NCBI RefSeq assembly: GCF_014202315.1 | Contig: NZ_JACHGN010000024.1 | Span: 1-64,000, forward strand | Direction of reading: 5' to 3' | Source: Thermocatellispora tengchongensis | Lineage (GTDB): Bacteria > Actinomycetota > Actinomycetes > Streptosporangiales > Streptosporangiaceae | DNA length: 64,000 nt | Part shown: in pieces, positions 25,247 through 34,771 of the stretch | Position numbering within the stretch: position 1 is the stretch's first letter | Layout of the letters: each line of letters starts with the position of its first letter | Made by a program: the position numbers and the translations under genes | The notes under the pieces: generated by a model | Databases searched by the model: none | What the model was told of the DNA's origin: nothing | Seen by the model: the letters and a program-made list of their open reading frames with translations, nothing else

Positions 25247-26793
25247 TTGTCACGATTCAAGGGCCGCTACCTCGCGGCGTCCACGGCCGTCCTGGCCGCC
25301 TGCGCGCTCGCGGGCTGCGGGTACGGCGGCGACGGCGCGGGCTCCCCGGCCGCGACCGGCCAGTCCACGTCCACCGGCGACGGCGTGCTGCGCTTCGCCT
25401 ACACCGCCTTCCCCTCCACCCTCGACCCGCACAAGGCGTCCACCGCCTGGGACGAGCTGTACACGCTGCACATCTTCGACCGGCTGGTCACCGTCAAACC
25501 GGACCAGACGTTCGCCCCCATGATCGCCGAGTCCTGGTCGGGCTCGGACGGCGAGATCACCTTCAAGCTCCGCACCGGCGCCACCTTCCACGACGGCACC
25601 CCGATCGACGCCGAGGCCGTGCGCGCGAACCTGGACCGGGCGATGAACGGCGCGGGCTCCACCGCCGAGCCGCTGCTGAAGATGGTGAAGAAGGTCCAGG
25701 CCGGCGACGGCGAGATCACCATCGAGTACACCGGAGCGGAGGAGGCCCTGCTGAACGCGCTGGCCCACCGCGGGGGCGCGCTGGTCAGCCCCAAGGCGTT
25801 CGGCAACCCCGACCTGGACCGCAACCCGGTCGGCTCCGGGCCGTACCGGGTGACGTCGTACCGGCGCGACGACAAGGTGGTCTACGCGCCGTACGACGGC
25901 TACTACGACAAGGCCGCGCAGCGGCTCAAGGGCCTGGAGATGTCCTTCGTCAACGAGGACGACACCCGGCTCAACGGCGTGCGCTCCGGCCAGTACGACG
26001 CGACGCTGGTCCGCCCCGAGCAGGTGGACACCGCCAAGGACGCCGGGCTGAAGCTGGAGGAGTTCCTGACCGGGCTGGTCTACCAGCTCAACATCAACTC
26101 CGCCCGCTCGGAGTTCGCCGACCAGAAGGTGCGCCAGGCGCTCAACTACGCCGTGGACCGCAAGACCATCAGCGAGAAACTGCTGCTCGGCTCGTGCATC
26201 CCCTCGGTGCAGGCCATGCCGCCCGGCCACTGGGCCCACGAGGCGTCGCTGCAGAACGCCTACCCCTACGACCCGGCCAAGGCCAAGGCGCTGCTCGCCG
26301 AGGCGGGTGTGCCGAACGGGTTCTCCTTCACCGCCCTGGTGTGGAACAACACCGCGTTCGTGCAGCTCGGCGAGGCGATCCAGGACCAGTTCAAGGCCGT
26401 CGGGGTGGACATGAAGCTGCGGCCCATGGCCGCCGACCAGTCCATCGACCTGTACCAGAACCGGCGCGAGGCCGACGCCCTGGTCAGCCAGATCGGCGGC
26501 GCCGCCCCCGACCCGGGCCTGATCACCCAGCAGGACTACCTCAAGGACGGCCTGAACAACCCGGGCGGCACCGAGGTGCCGAAGATCACCGAGCTGGCCG
26601 GGCAGTCCCCGCCTCGACCGAGCGTGCCGCGCGGCAGAGCGCGTTCCGGGAGATCGCCAAGCTGGCCGCCGACACGGCGTACAACGTGCCGATCTGCAAC
26701 CGGAAGCTGTACTTCGTGACCAACGAGAAGGTGCGCGACTTCGGCGACCTGCTCACCGGCTACGACGACATGCGCGTCGTCGGCATGGGCTGA
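25247..26793 (+). pseudogene. Dpp/Opp-type substrate-binding lipoprotein, frameshifted near 26609
   Basis: An extracellular binding protein (SBP_bac_5 family) for peptides or similar compounds. It starts with TTG 25247, well placed after AGGAGG. The signal peptide ends in a lipobox (ALAGC), so it is anchored by Cys24. Family motifs follow: FSTLDPHKAS-like segment, GSGPYRVTSY, VRQALNYAVDRK. The frame is intact to about residue 454 (ITELAGQSP), then goes out of frame within a TCCCC run near 26609. The expected C-terminus (ASTERAARQSAF to VVGMG) continues in the -1 frame to the stop at 26791. A single missing C would restore it; an assembly error or a recent mutation is possible. Confidence 0.88.
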
Positions 26794-26800
26794 CCCCGCC

Positions 26801-27742
26801 GTGATCGCGTACTTCGGCAAGCGGCTGCTCGGGGCGGCGGTGGTGCTGTTCGTGGTCTCGGTGATCACCTTCGGCCTGGCCCTGCTGATCCCCGGCGATC
26901 CCGCGATCCACATCGCCGGCGAGCACGCGACCCGGGAGGAGATCGCCGCCGTACGCGCCGAGCTGGGGCTGGACCGGCCGTTCCCGGTCCGCTACCTCGA
27001 CTGGGCGACGGCGGCGATCCGCGGCGACCTGGGCACCTCGCTGTACAACTCCGAGCCGGTCACCGAGATCCTGGCCGCGCGGCTGCCGGTCACGCTGTCG
27101 CTCGCGCTGGCCGCGATGGCGGTCGCGGTGCTGATCTCGCTGCCGCTCGGCACCCTGTCGGCGCTGCGTCCGGGCGGCGTGCTGGACCGGGCGATCTCGG
27201 CGGTGACCGCGCTCGCCGTGGCCACGCCGTCGTTCTGGCTCGGGCTGCTGCTGATCCTGGTGTTCGCGATCACCTTCCCGGTGTTCCCCGCGACCGGCTA
27301 CCGGCCGCTGAGCGACGGCCTCGGCGCGTACGCCGCGCACCTCGCGCTCCCCGCGATCACGCTCGGCGTCGCCGCGGCCGTGGAGCCCACCCGGCAGCTC
27401 CGCGCCGCCCTCGCCGACGTGCTCGACACCGACTACATCCGCACCGCCCGCGCCAAGGGCCTGCTCCCGGTCACCATCGTGCGCAAGCACGCGATCAGGA
27501 ACGCCGCCGTGCCGTACGTCACCGTGATCGGGCTGGAGACCGGCCAGCTCCTCGGCGGCGCGGTGGTCGTGGAGACCGTCTTCGGCCTGCCCGGCCTCGG
27601 CACGCTGGCCGAGATCACGGTCACCCGGCAGGACCTGCCGGTGCTCCAGGGCATCGTGCTGGCCGCCACGCTCGTGGTGATCGCCGCCAACCTGGCCGTG
27701 GACCTCGCCTACCGCTGGCTCGCCCCCGGGGAGGCCGGATGA
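26801..27742 (+). CDS. ABC transporter permease, DppB/OppB type
   Basis: A 313-residue inner-membrane permease with six predicted transmembrane helices. The N-terminal helix starts IAYFGKRLLGAAVVLFVVS. The cytoplasmic EAA-like loop is DYIRTARAKGLLPVTIVRKH, which docks on the ATPase. Length matches OppB. The start is GTG 26801, 7 bp after the binding-protein stop. Its stop overlaps the next permease start (ATGA), so it belongs to a tightly coupled operon importing a peptide-like substrate. Confidence 0.93.
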   Translation: MIAYFGKRLLGAAVVLFVVSVITFGLALLIPGDPAIHIAGEHATREEIAAVRAELGLDRPFPVRYLDWATAAIRGDLGTSLYNSEPVTEILAARLPVTLSLALAAMAVAVLISLPLGTLSALRPGGVLDRAISAVTALAVATPSFWLGLLLILVFAITFPVFPATGYRPLSDGLGAYAAHLALPAITLGVAAAVEPTRQLRAALADVLDTDYIRTARAKGLLPVTIVRKHAIRNAAVPYVTVIGLETGQLLGGAVVVETVFGLPGLGTLAEITVTRQDLPVLQGIVLAATLVVIAANLAVDLAYRWLAPGEAG

Positions 27743-28635
27743 AGACCGTGACGCTCCCGCCGGACACGGCATTGCGGCGGCTGATGCGCCGCCGCCGCGA
27801 CGACTCGCTGTGGTCGCGCCTGCTCCGCCGCCGCGACGTGGTGCTCGCGCTCGCCGTGCTGGGCGCGCTCGCGCTGGTCGCGCTGCTCGCCCCGGTCATC
27901 GCCCCGCACGACCCGGTGGACCAGGACCTGCTGCACCGCCTGGAAGGCCCCAGCGCCGCGCACTGGCTCGGCACCGACGAGTCGGGCCGCGACGTGCTCA
28001 GCCGGCTGCTGTACGGCACCCGGGTCTCGCTCGGCGCCTCGCTGCTCGCCGTGGCGGTCGCCGCCGGGCTCGGCGTGCCGCTCGGACTGCTCGCCGGCTA
28101 CCTCGGCGGCGCCCTGGACCTGGCACTCTCGCGGGTCGCGGACGCCGTGCTGTCGATCCCCGGCCTGGTGCTGGCCATCGCCATCGCGACCGCGCTCGGG
28201 CCCAGCCTGACCAACGCGATGCTCGCCGTCGGCGTCGTCTACGCGCCCGGCTTCTACCGGGTCGTCCGCGGCTCGACGATCACCGTGCGCGGGCAGACGT
28301 ACGTGCACGCGGCGATCGTCACCGGGTGCTCCACATGGCGGATCATCGGCCGGCACGTCCTGCCCAACGTCGGCACGCCGATCATCGTCAAGGTCTTCCT
28401 CACCTTCGGCTACGCGATCCTGGCCGAGGCCGGCCTGAGCTTCCTCGGCCTGGGCGTGCAGCCGCCCTTGGCGAGCTGGGGGTCGATGCTCAAGCGGGCC
28501 GTGCGCTACCTGGAGCAGGCCCCCGCCCTGGTCATCCTGCCCGGCCTGGTGATCCTGATCGCGGTGCTCGCCTTCAACACCGTCGGCGACGGCCTGCGCG
28601 ACGCGCTGGCCCGCCGGGACAGGGAGCCGTCATGA
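27739..28635 (+). CDS. ABC transporter permease, DppC/OppC type
   Basis: A 298-residue partner permease. A cytoplasmic N-tail is followed by a long hydrophobic helix ([20 protein letters not shown]) and the typical [21 protein letters not shown] segment near the periplasmic side. The EAA loop is [20 protein letters not shown]. The C-terminal [19 protein letters not shown] is a family hallmark. ATG 27739 overlaps the upstream stop and its own TGA overlaps the next gene, showing translational coupling. Confidence 0.93.
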   Translation: MKTVTLPPDTALRRLMRRRRDDSLWSRLLRRRDVVLALAVLGALALVALLAPVIAPHDPVDQDLLHRLEGPSAAHWLGTDESGRDVLSRLLYGTRVSLGASLLAVAVAAGLGVPLGLLAGYLGGALDLALSRVADAVLSIPGLVLAIAIATALGPSLTNAMLAVGVVYAPGFYRVVRGSTITVRGQTYVHAAIVTGCSTWRIIGRHVLPNVGTPIIVKVFLTFGYAILAEAGLSFLGLGVQPPLASWGSMLKRAVRYLEQAPALVILPGLVILIAVLAFNTVGDGLRDALARRDREPS

Positions 28636-29654
28636 GCGCCGTAACGAGCGCCGCCATGAGCGACGCCATGAGCCTGGACGTGCGGGGCCTGTCGATCGCG
28701 GCGCGCGCCGCGGGCGGGCGTACGGTGCCGCTGGTCACCGACGTGTCCTTCCGGATCGCCCCCGGGGAGGCGTTCGGCCTGGTCGGCGAGTCGGGGTCGG
28801 GCAAGTCGATGACCGCGCTCGCGGCCCTCGGGCTGCTGCGGCGCGGAGTCGCGGTCACCGCCGGGTCGGTACGCCTCGGCGGCACCGAGCTGGCCGGGCC
28901 CGGCCGCGCGATGCCGGCGGGCGTACGGGGGCGGCGCATCGCCATGGTGTTCCAGGACCCGATGGCCGGGCTCAACCCGGCCATGCGGGTCGGCGAGCAG
29001 ATCGCCGAGGTGCTGCGGCACCACCTGCGCATGGGCCGGGCCGCCGCCGCCCGCCGCGCCGCCGACCTGCTCGGCGAGGTCGGCATCGAGGCGCCCGCGC
29101 GGCGCGCCCGCGACTACCCGCACACCTTCAGCGGCGGCATGCGCCAGCGGGTCATGATCGCGATGGCGCTGGCCTGCGAGCCGGCCGTGCTGATCGCCGA
29201 CGAGCCGACGACCGCCCTGGACGTGACCGTGCAGGCCCAGATCCTCGACCTCCTGGTGCGCATGCAGGACGAGCGGGGCATGGCCCTGCTGCTGGTCACC
29301 CACGACCTGGGCGTGGTCGCCGGCACCTGCCACCGCCTCGCGGTCATGTACGCGGGCCGCCTGGTAGAGGAGGGACCGGTGGGCGAGGTGTTCGACGCGC
29401 CGCGCCACCCGTACACGGCCGCGCTGCTCGCCGCCGCGCCCGAGAACGCCATGCGCGGCACCGCCCCGAAGGCGATCCCGGGCACGGTGCCCGCGCCGGG
29501 GGCGTACCCGCCGGGCTGCGCCTTCGGCCCCCGTTGCGCGCACGCCCGCCCCGGCCCCTGCGACACCGGCCCCGTGGCGATGACCGAGTCCGACGGCCGC
29601 CGGGTCCGCTGCGCCCGCGCGCCGGAGCTGGCCCTGCCGGGGGTGCCGCGATGA
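28632..29654 (+). CDS. ABC transporter ATPase, DppD/OppD type
   Basis: A 340-residue ATPase. Walker A is GESGSGKSM, the Q-loop is [11 protein letters not shown], the signature is TFSGGMRQR and Walker B is [13 protein letters not shown], followed by VTHDLGVV. The C-terminus carries the oligopeptide-transporter Cys cluster ([16 protein letters not shown]) seen in OppD/DppD proteins that can bind an iron-sulfur cluster. ATG 28632 overlaps the upstream permease stop; the odd repeat [14 protein letters not shown] at the N-terminus offers three ATG codons, and the last may be the true start. Confidence 0.92.
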   Translation: MSAVTSAAMSDAMSLDVRGLSIAARAAGGRTVPLVTDVSFRIAPGEAFGLVGESGSGKSMTALAALGLLRRGVAVTAGSVRLGGTELAGPGRAMPAGVRGRRIAMVFQDPMAGLNPAMRVGEQIAEVLRHHLRMGRAAAARRAADLLGEVGIEAPARRARDYPHTFSGGMRQRVMIAMALACEPAVLIADEPTTALDVTVQAQILDLLVRMQDERGMALLLVTHDLGVVAGTCHRLAVMYAGRLVEEGPVGEVFDAPRHPYTAALLAAAPENAMRGTAPKAIPGTVPAPGAYPPGCAFGPRCAHARPGPCDTGPVAMTESDGRRVRCARAPELALPGVPR

Positions 29655-30448
29655 CCCCGGTGCTGGAGGCGCCCCCGGTGCTGGAGGCGCGCTGTCTGGT
29701 CAAGCGGTTCGGCCGCGCCGGCCGCCCGGCGGTGAACGGCGTGTCCTTCGCCGTCGCGCCCGGCGAGACGCTGGCCATCGTCGGCGAGAGCGGGTCGGGC
29801 AAGTCCACGACCGCGCGCATGCTGGTCGGCCTCATCCGGCCCGACGCGGGATCGGTGCTGCTCGGCCCGGACGACCTGGCCGCGCTGCGCGGCAGGAGGC
29901 TGCGCGCCCGCCGCCGCGACCTGCAGATGGTCTTCCAGGACCCGCTCGGCTCGCTCAACCCGGTCATGCGCGTCGGCGACAGCATCGCCGAGCCGCTGCT
30001 GCTCCACACCGACCTGGACGCCGCCGCCCGCCGCGACCGCGTGGCCGACCTGCTCACCCGGGTGGGCCTGCGCCCCGAGCACGCCGACCGGCTGCCGCGC
30101 GAGTTCTCCGGCGGGCAGCGGCAGCGGATCGCCATCGCCCGCGCCGTCGCCTGCTCCCCCCGGGTGCTGGTCTGCGACGAGCCGGTCTCGGCGCTCGACG
30201 TCTCCACCCAGGCGCAGATCCTGGACCTGCTCGCCGGGCTGCGCGAGAGCACCGGCTTCGGCTGCGTGTTCATCTCGCACGACCTGTCGGTCGTCCGGCT
30301 GATTGCCGACCGGATCGGCGTCATGCGCGGCGGCGAGCTGGTCGAGCTGGGCCCGGCCGAGCAGATCTACCAGGACCCGGCACACGAGTACACCAGGGCG
30401 CTGGTCTCCGCGGTGCCCTCCCTGCACGCCAGAAGGAAGGTCACGTGA
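29651..30448 (+). CDS. ABC transporter ATPase, DppF/OppF type
   Basis: A 265-residue ATPase partner to DppD. Walker [11 protein letters not shown]-loop [11 protein letters not shown], signature EFSGGQRQR and Walker [13 protein letters not shown] are intact. It is shorter than typical OppF because it lacks most of the C-terminal Cys-rich extension, so the DppD partner alone carries that domain. ATG 29651 overlaps the upstream stop (ATGA). Its own stop overlaps the C45 gene start. The dual-ATPase, dual-permease organisation is canonical. Confidence 0.92.
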   Translation: MTPVLEAPPVLEARCLVKRFGRAGRPAVNGVSFAVAPGETLAIVGESGSGKSTTARMLVGLIRPDAGSVLLGPDDLAALRGRRLRARRRDLQMVFQDPLGSLNPVMRVGDSIAEPLLLHTDLDAAARRDRVADLLTRVGLRPEHADRLPREFSGGQRQRIAIARAVACSPRVLVCDEPVSALDVSTQAQILDLLAGLRESTGFGCVFISHDLSVVRLIADRIGVMRGGELVELGPAEQIYQDPAHEYTRALVSAVPSLHARRKVT

Positions 30449-31494
30449 ACACCCGGCTGCCGGAAGTGCACGTCCACGGCGAGGGGAGGGCGGCCGGCCG
30501 CGCGTACGGCGAGGCCGCCCGGGACCTCGTGCTGCGGCACCACGAGATGATCGTCCGCGGGCTCGCCGCCCGGGGCATGGAGCTGCCCGAGGCCCAGGCG
30601 CACGTGGCCGCCGTGCGCGCGGCGACCGCGGCCGTCGCGCCCGCCCTGGCGGCCGAGGTGGACGGCGTCGGCGAGGGCGCGGGCCTGACCCCGGACGACG
30701 GCTGGATACTCCAGCTCCGCGCCGAGCTGACCGGCTGGAACATCGCCCCGCCCGAGTGCAGCTCGCTCGCGCTGGTGTCCCCCGCCCGGCCGGGCGGCCC
30801 GCTCGCCGCGCAGAACGCCGACCTGCCGCCGCAGGCGGGCCCGCTGTTCCTGGCGCTGCGCCGGACCTTCGCCGACCGGCCCGCCCTGCTCACCATCACC
30901 CCCGCCGGCCAGCTCGGCCACCACGGCATGAACGAGGCGGGCGTGACGGTCTTCGGCAACTTCCTGCGCACCCCGGAGTGGGGCGTGGGCGTGCCCCGCT
31001 ACCTGCTCACCCGGCTGGCGCTGGCCGAGACCTCGCGGCACGCGGCGGCCGACGCCGTGGCCGCCGTGCCCCGGTCCGGCCCGCGCAACCTGCTCATCGC
31101 CGACGACGAGGGCGCCCTGGACATCGAGACCACCCCGTCGGGCACCGCCCGCCTGGACCCCTCGCCCGAGGGCGTCCTGCCGCACACCAACCACTTCCTC
31201 ACCGAGCTGGCGGTCCAGGAGAGCGCGCCGCCGGAGTGGCTGCGCAACTCCCGGGCCCGCCTGGCCCGCCTGGAGGAGCTGCTGACCCCGGACGCGAGCC
31301 CGGAGGACGTGGCCGAGGTCCTGGCCGACCGCGCCGGCGCGCCCGACGCCCTGTGCCACCTCGCCGCCGACGCGCCCCACCTCGACATCGCCACCGTGAT
31401 CTCCACGATCGCCGAGATCCGCGCCCGCCGCCTGCGCGTCTGCGCCGCCCCGCCCGGCCCGTACGCCCTGTACCCCGTGAAGGAGCCCACGTGA
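30445..31494 (+). CDS. C45-type acyltransferase/peptidase (acyl-CoA:6-APA acyltransferase-like)
   Basis: A 349-residue N-terminal nucleophile enzyme of peptidase family C45, which includes isopenicillin N acyltransferase. Cys105 in [10 protein letters not shown] is the expected nucleophile exposed by self-cleavage, near the Cys103 of the fungal enzyme. The NADLPP segment and [13 protein letters not shown] match the conserved core around the oxyanion hole. It probably cleaves or transfers an acyl amide. No signal peptide is visible, so action is cytoplasmic on imported substrate. The GTG at 30445 overlaps the ATPase stop and the next gene overlaps its TGA. Confidence 0.83.
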   Translation: MNTRLPEVHVHGEGRAAGRAYGEAARDLVLRHHEMIVRGLAARGMELPEAQAHVAAVRAATAAVAPALAAEVDGVGEGAGLTPDDGWILQLRAELTGWNIAPPECSSLALVSPARPGGPLAAQNADLPPQAGPLFLALRRTFADRPALLTITPAGQLGHHGMNEAGVTVFGNFLRTPEWGVGVPRYLLTRLALAETSRHAAADAVAAVPRSGPRNLLIADDEGALDIETTPSGTARLDPSPEGVLPHTNHFLTELAVQESAPPEWLRNSRARLARLEELLTPDASPEDVAEVLADRAGAPDALCHLAADAPHLDIATVISTIAEIRARRLRVCAAPPGPYALYPVKEPT

Positions 31495-32906
31495 CCGATC
31501 TGGTCTACCTCCCCGCGACCGAGGCGCTGGCCCGGTTCGCCGCCCGCGAGCTGTCGCCCGTCGAGCTGCTGACCGCGGTCATCGCCCGCGCCGAGGCGGT
31601 CGAAGACGAGATCAACGCCTTCGCCGAGCGCTGGTACGACACCGCGCTGACCGCCGCCCGCGAGGCCGAGGGCCGCTACCTGCGCGGCGAGGCCCGCCCG
31701 CTGGAGGGCCTGCCGGTGGCGCTGAAGGAGGAGCAGCCGATCGCCGGGCACCCGCTGCGCGACGGGTCGCTGCTGCTGCGCGACAACGTGGCCACCGTCA
31801 CCCACCCCATCGTGGACCGGATCGTGGCCGCGGGCGGGATCGTGCACGCCCGCACCACCACGCCGGAGTTCTGCGCGGCCGGGTTCACCCACAGCGACCT
31901 GTGGGGGATCACCCGCAACCCGTGGAGCCGGTCCCACTCGGCGGGCGGCTCGTCCGGAGGCTCCGGCGCGGCCCTGGCGGCGGGCACGGCGGCGCTGGCC
32001 ACCGGCTCCGACATCGGCGGCTCGATCCGCATCCCGGCCGCCTTCAACGGCGTGGTGGGCTACAAGCCGCCGTACGGGCGGGTGCCGGGGCTGCCGCCGT
32101 ACAACCTGGACCACTACTGCCACGACGGCCCGATGGCCAGGACCGTCGCCGACTGCGCCCTGCTGGAGAACGTCATCGCCGGCCAGGACCCGCGCGACGC
32201 GGTGTCCCTCCCCGCGCCGCCGCCGATCCCGCCGTACCGGGGGAACGTGGCCGGGCGCCGGGTGGCCCTGTGCGTCCACCTCGGCGACTACCCGGTCGAG
32301 GACGAGGTGGAAGCGGCCCTCCGGAACGCGGCCGAGGCGCTGACGGCCGTCGGCGCGGTGGTGGAGGAGATCGAGCTGCCCTGGCGCCGCGAGGAGATCA
32401 TGCGCGCCGCGTGGGCCCACTACGGCGCCATCTTCGGCCCGATCATCGCCGAGGAGGTGGCCGCGCACGGCGAGGGCATCACCCGCTACGCCCGCGACTT
32501 CATGGAGCGCGCGCTCGGCGCCGAGGCGTCGTTCTACGAGGCCCTGAAGATCGAGGCCAGGGTGCACGCCGACCTCGCCGAGGTGTTCGCCCGGTTCGAC
32601 GCGCTGCTGTGCCCCGCGTCCGGAACGCCGGCGCTCGCCGCGGGGGAGGACTACGTGGAGTCACCGCCGGTCGTGGCCGGGGTGACCCTGGACCACAACC
32701 TGGAGGTGCCGCTGACGGTCCCGTTCAACCTCGCCGGCCGGTGCCCGGTGCTGAGCGTGCCCACCGGCCGGTCCCGCGCCGGCGTGCCGACCGGAGCCCA
32801 GGTGGTCGGGCGTCCGTACGACGACCACACCGTCTTCGAGGTCGGCGCCGCGGTCACCGCGGCCCTGCCCTGGTACGCCGACGCCGCCTGGCGCCCCGAG
32901 CTGTAA
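31491..32906 (+). CDS. Amidase signature family enzyme
   Basis: A 471-residue amidase that hydrolyses C-N bonds of carboxamides. The Ser-cis-Ser-Lys triad is visible as Lys79 (PVALKEEQ), Ser154 (in AGGSSGGSGA) and Ser178 (GSDIGGSIRIP), with the flanking GITRNPW pocket. Length fits the family (450-500). No targeting signal, and no transamidosome partner (GatB/C) nearby, so it is a catabolic amidase rather than GatA. GTG 31491 is translationally coupled to the C45 gene. Together with the beta-lactamase-like protein and C45 enzyme it forms a three-member set of amide-cleaving activities. Confidence 0.9.
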   Translation: MTDLVYLPATEALARFAARELSPVELLTAVIARAEAVEDEINAFAERWYDTALTAAREAEGRYLRGEARPLEGLPVALKEEQPIAGHPLRDGSLLLRDNVATVTHPIVDRIVAAGGIVHARTTTPEFCAAGFTHSDLWGITRNPWSRSHSAGGSSGGSGAALAAGTAALATGSDIGGSIRIPAAFNGVVGYKPPYGRVPGLPPYNLDHYCHDGPMARTVADCALLENVIAGQDPRDAVSLPAPPPIPPYRGNVAGRRVALCVHLGDYPVEDEVEAALRNAAEALTAVGAVVEEIELPWRREEIMRAAWAHYGAIFGPIIAEEVAAHGEGITRYARDFMERALGAEASFYEALKIEARVHADLAEVFARFDALLCPASGTPALAAGEDYVESPPVVAGVTLDHNLEVPLTVPFNLAGRCPVLSVPTGRSRAGVPTGAQVVGRPYDDHTVFEVGAAVTAALPWYADAAWRPEL

Positions 32907-32917
32907 GGAGATCGCCC

Positions 32918-33784
32918 ATGAAGCGCCGGCACGGCGTCGAGCTCACCTACTACGACCTCGGGCGCACGCCCTTCTTCGCCTGCGCGGCCGACCAGCGCTT
33001 CTCGTACTGCCTGTACGTCCCGGAGACCTACGACGAGGCCGGCGCCAAGGTGTACGACCTGGTCGTCCTGGTCCACGGCACCGACAGGACCGCCGCCGAG
33101 TACCGCAACCTGTTCGCCGAGTGGGCCGAGCAGCGCGACTGCGTGGTGCTTGCCCCGCTCTTCCCCGCGGGGATCGGCACCCCGGGCGAGCTGCACGACT
33201 ACAAGTTCATCGACTACGGCGGCATCAGGTTCGACCGCGTGCTGCTGTCCATGGTGGACGAGGTCGCCGCCAAGTACCGCGTGGACGCCCGCCGCATGCT
33301 CATGCACGGCTTCTCCGGCGGCGGCCAGTTCGCGCACCGCTTCCTCTACCTGCACCCCCGCCGCCTGCGCGCCGTCTCCATCGGCGCGCCGGGCCTGGTC
33401 ACCCTGCTCGACCCCCGCTGGCCCTGGTGGGCCGGGACCCGCGACATGGCCGCCCGCCTCGGCGCCGAGCCCGACCTGCCCGCCATGCGCGAGGTCGCCG
33501 TCCAGATGATCGTCGGCGCCGAGGACACCGACACCTGGGAGATCACCGTCACCCCCCGCGACCACCTGTGGGTCGAGGGCGCCGACGCCGCCGGCGCCAC
33601 CCGCATCGACCGCATCACCGCCCTGCGCCGCAGCTTCGAACGCGCCGGAATCCCGGTCCGCCTGGACGTCGTCCCCGGCGCCGCCCACGACGGCTTCACG
33701 GTCCTGGACACCGTCCGCGACTTCTTCACGCCCTACACGTCGGCCTTCAGCTCGGATCGGGCAGTGCGAACTCCAGGCAGGTGA
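32918..33784 (+). CDS. Alpha/beta-hydrolase, esterase/PHB depolymerase-like
   Basis: A 288-residue serine hydrolase with the nucleophile elbow GFSGGG (in LMHGFSGGGQFAH), an oxyanion segment VVLVHGTDR and a C-terminal GAAHDGF His. The Asp is probably in GAEDTDTWE. Family resemblance is to feruloyl-esterase or PHB-depolymerase-like lipase folds. No signal peptide, so it is intracellular and may release an ester group from the imported compound. It starts at ATG 32918 with AAGGAG upstream, 11 bp after the amidase. Its 3' end overlaps the convergent DUF6510 gene by 38 bp. Confidence 0.82.
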   Translation: MKRRHGVELTYYDLGRTPFFACAADQRFSYCLYVPETYDEAGAKVYDLVVLVHGTDRTAAEYRNLFAEWAEQRDCVVLAPLFPAGIGTPGELHDYKFIDYGGIRFDRVLLSMVDEVAAKYRVDARRMLMHGFSGGGQFAHRFLYLHPRRLRAVSIGAPGLVTLLDPRWPWWAGTRDMAARLGAEPDLPAMREVAVQMIVGAEDTDTWEITVTPRDHLWVEGADAAGATRIDRITALRRSFERAGIPVRLDVVPGAAHDGFTVLDTVRDFFTPYTSAFSSDRAVRTPGR

Positions 33785-34019
33785 CGCCGCGGAGGTCGAG
33801 CCAGGCGCGGCCGGGGCCGCGGACCAGGCGGAACAGGACGGCCTCGCAGCCGGGGCAGCGGCCGACCAGGCCGGGGGCGTTGGTGTAGAGGACGGCCTGG
33901 GCGACGGTGGCGACGTTGCCGCAGGAGGCGCAGGTGCCGGTGGCGGCGGTGAGGTCGGTGGTGAAGATCTCGCGCAGGGCGCCGGCCGCCGCGTTGCCGT
34001 CGAGGTGGTCGGTGCTCAT
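33747..34019 (-). CDS. DUF6510 zinc-ribbon-like protein
   Basis: A 90-residue protein with paired CxxC motifs (GTCASCGN and GRCPGCEA) typical of a zinc ribbon, which I match to the DUF6510 family. Function unknown. The start ATG 34019 overlaps the stop of the flavin reductase by four bases (ATGA), so it belongs to that leftward operon with the molybdopterin oxidoreductase. Its 3' end overlaps the esterase-like gene on the opposite strand. It may have a metal-handling role for the redox partners, but this is inference. Confidence 0.8.
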   Translation of the reverse strand: MSTDHLDGNAAAGALREIFTTDLTAATGTCASCGNVATVAQAVLYTNAPGLVGRCPGCEAVLFRLVRGPGRAWLDLRGVTCLEFALPDPS

Positions 34020-34771
34020 GCGGGTCCTCCCGTGGGGCCGAAGCGTTCGGTGCGGATCAGGGCGGGGTCGTGGCCGGCGGCCACCAGCAGGTCGGCGGCG
34101 GCCTCGACGAAGCCGGTGGGGCCGCACACGAAGCACAGCGGGCGCCGGTCGGGCGGCCAGGCGGCGGCGCGGACCAGGCCGGCGTCGATGCGGCCGGCCG
34201 GGCGGGGGTGTCCCCCGGGGGCCTTGCGGGTGTAGACGTAGGTCGGGGTGACGGCCTCGGCGTGGGTCTCCAGCTCCGCGGCGTACAGCATGGCGGAGTG
34301 CTCGCGGACGGAGTACAGCAGGCGGAACGGGGCGGTGCTGCCGGCCGCGGCGCGGGTGCGGATCATGGCCATCAGCGGCACGATGCCCGAGCCGCCCGCG
34401 ACGAGCTGCACCGGCGTGGCGTCGGCGCGGGCCGGGTCCCAGACGAACCAGCCGCCGACGGGGCCGCGGATGTCGATCCGATCGCCGACCTCCAGCACCT
34501 CCACCAGGTACGGCGACACCTCGCCGTCGGGCACCAGCTCCACGGTCAGCTCCACCCGGGCGCCGTCGGCGGCCGAGGCGATGGAGTAGGACCGCTGGGC
34601 GGAGTAGCCGTCGGGGGCGGTCAGTCGGACGTCCACGTGCTGCCCGGCGACGTGGCCCGGCCAGCCGGGCACGTCCAGGACGATGGTGCGGGCGTTCGGC
34701 GTCTCCTGGCGCAGCGCCGCCACGGTGGCGACGCGCCAGGTCAGTCTCCCCAGTACCGTTGCTCGCGCCAT
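34016..34771 (-). CDS. Ferredoxin/flavin reductase-type FAD oxidoreductase
   Basis: A 251-residue FNR-type reductase passing electrons from NAD(P)H to a redox partner, probably the adjacent molybdopterin protein. The FAD signature is RSYSIAS (about residues 70-76), the pyridine nucleotide loop is GGSGIVPLMAMI, and the C-terminal NAD site is CFVCGPTGFVEAA. No [2Fe-2S] domain is fused. ATG 34771 lies inside the end of the upstream gene, giving a 31-bp overlap; this start also matches the family beginning (LTWRVATVAALRQETPNART). Its stop overlaps DUF6510 start. Confidence 0.87.
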   Translation of the reverse strand: MARATVLGRLTWRVATVAALRQETPNARTIVLDVPGWPGHVAGQHVDVRLTAPDGYSAQRSYSIASAADGARVELTVELVPDGEVSPYLVEVLEVGDRIDIRGPVGGWFVWDPARADATPVQLVAGGSGIVPLMAMIRTRAAAGSTAPFRLLYSVREHSAMLYAAELETHAEAVTPTYVYTRKAPGGHPRPAGRIDAGLVRAAAWPPDRRPLCFVCGPTGFVEAAADLLVAAGHDPALIRTERFGPTGGPA

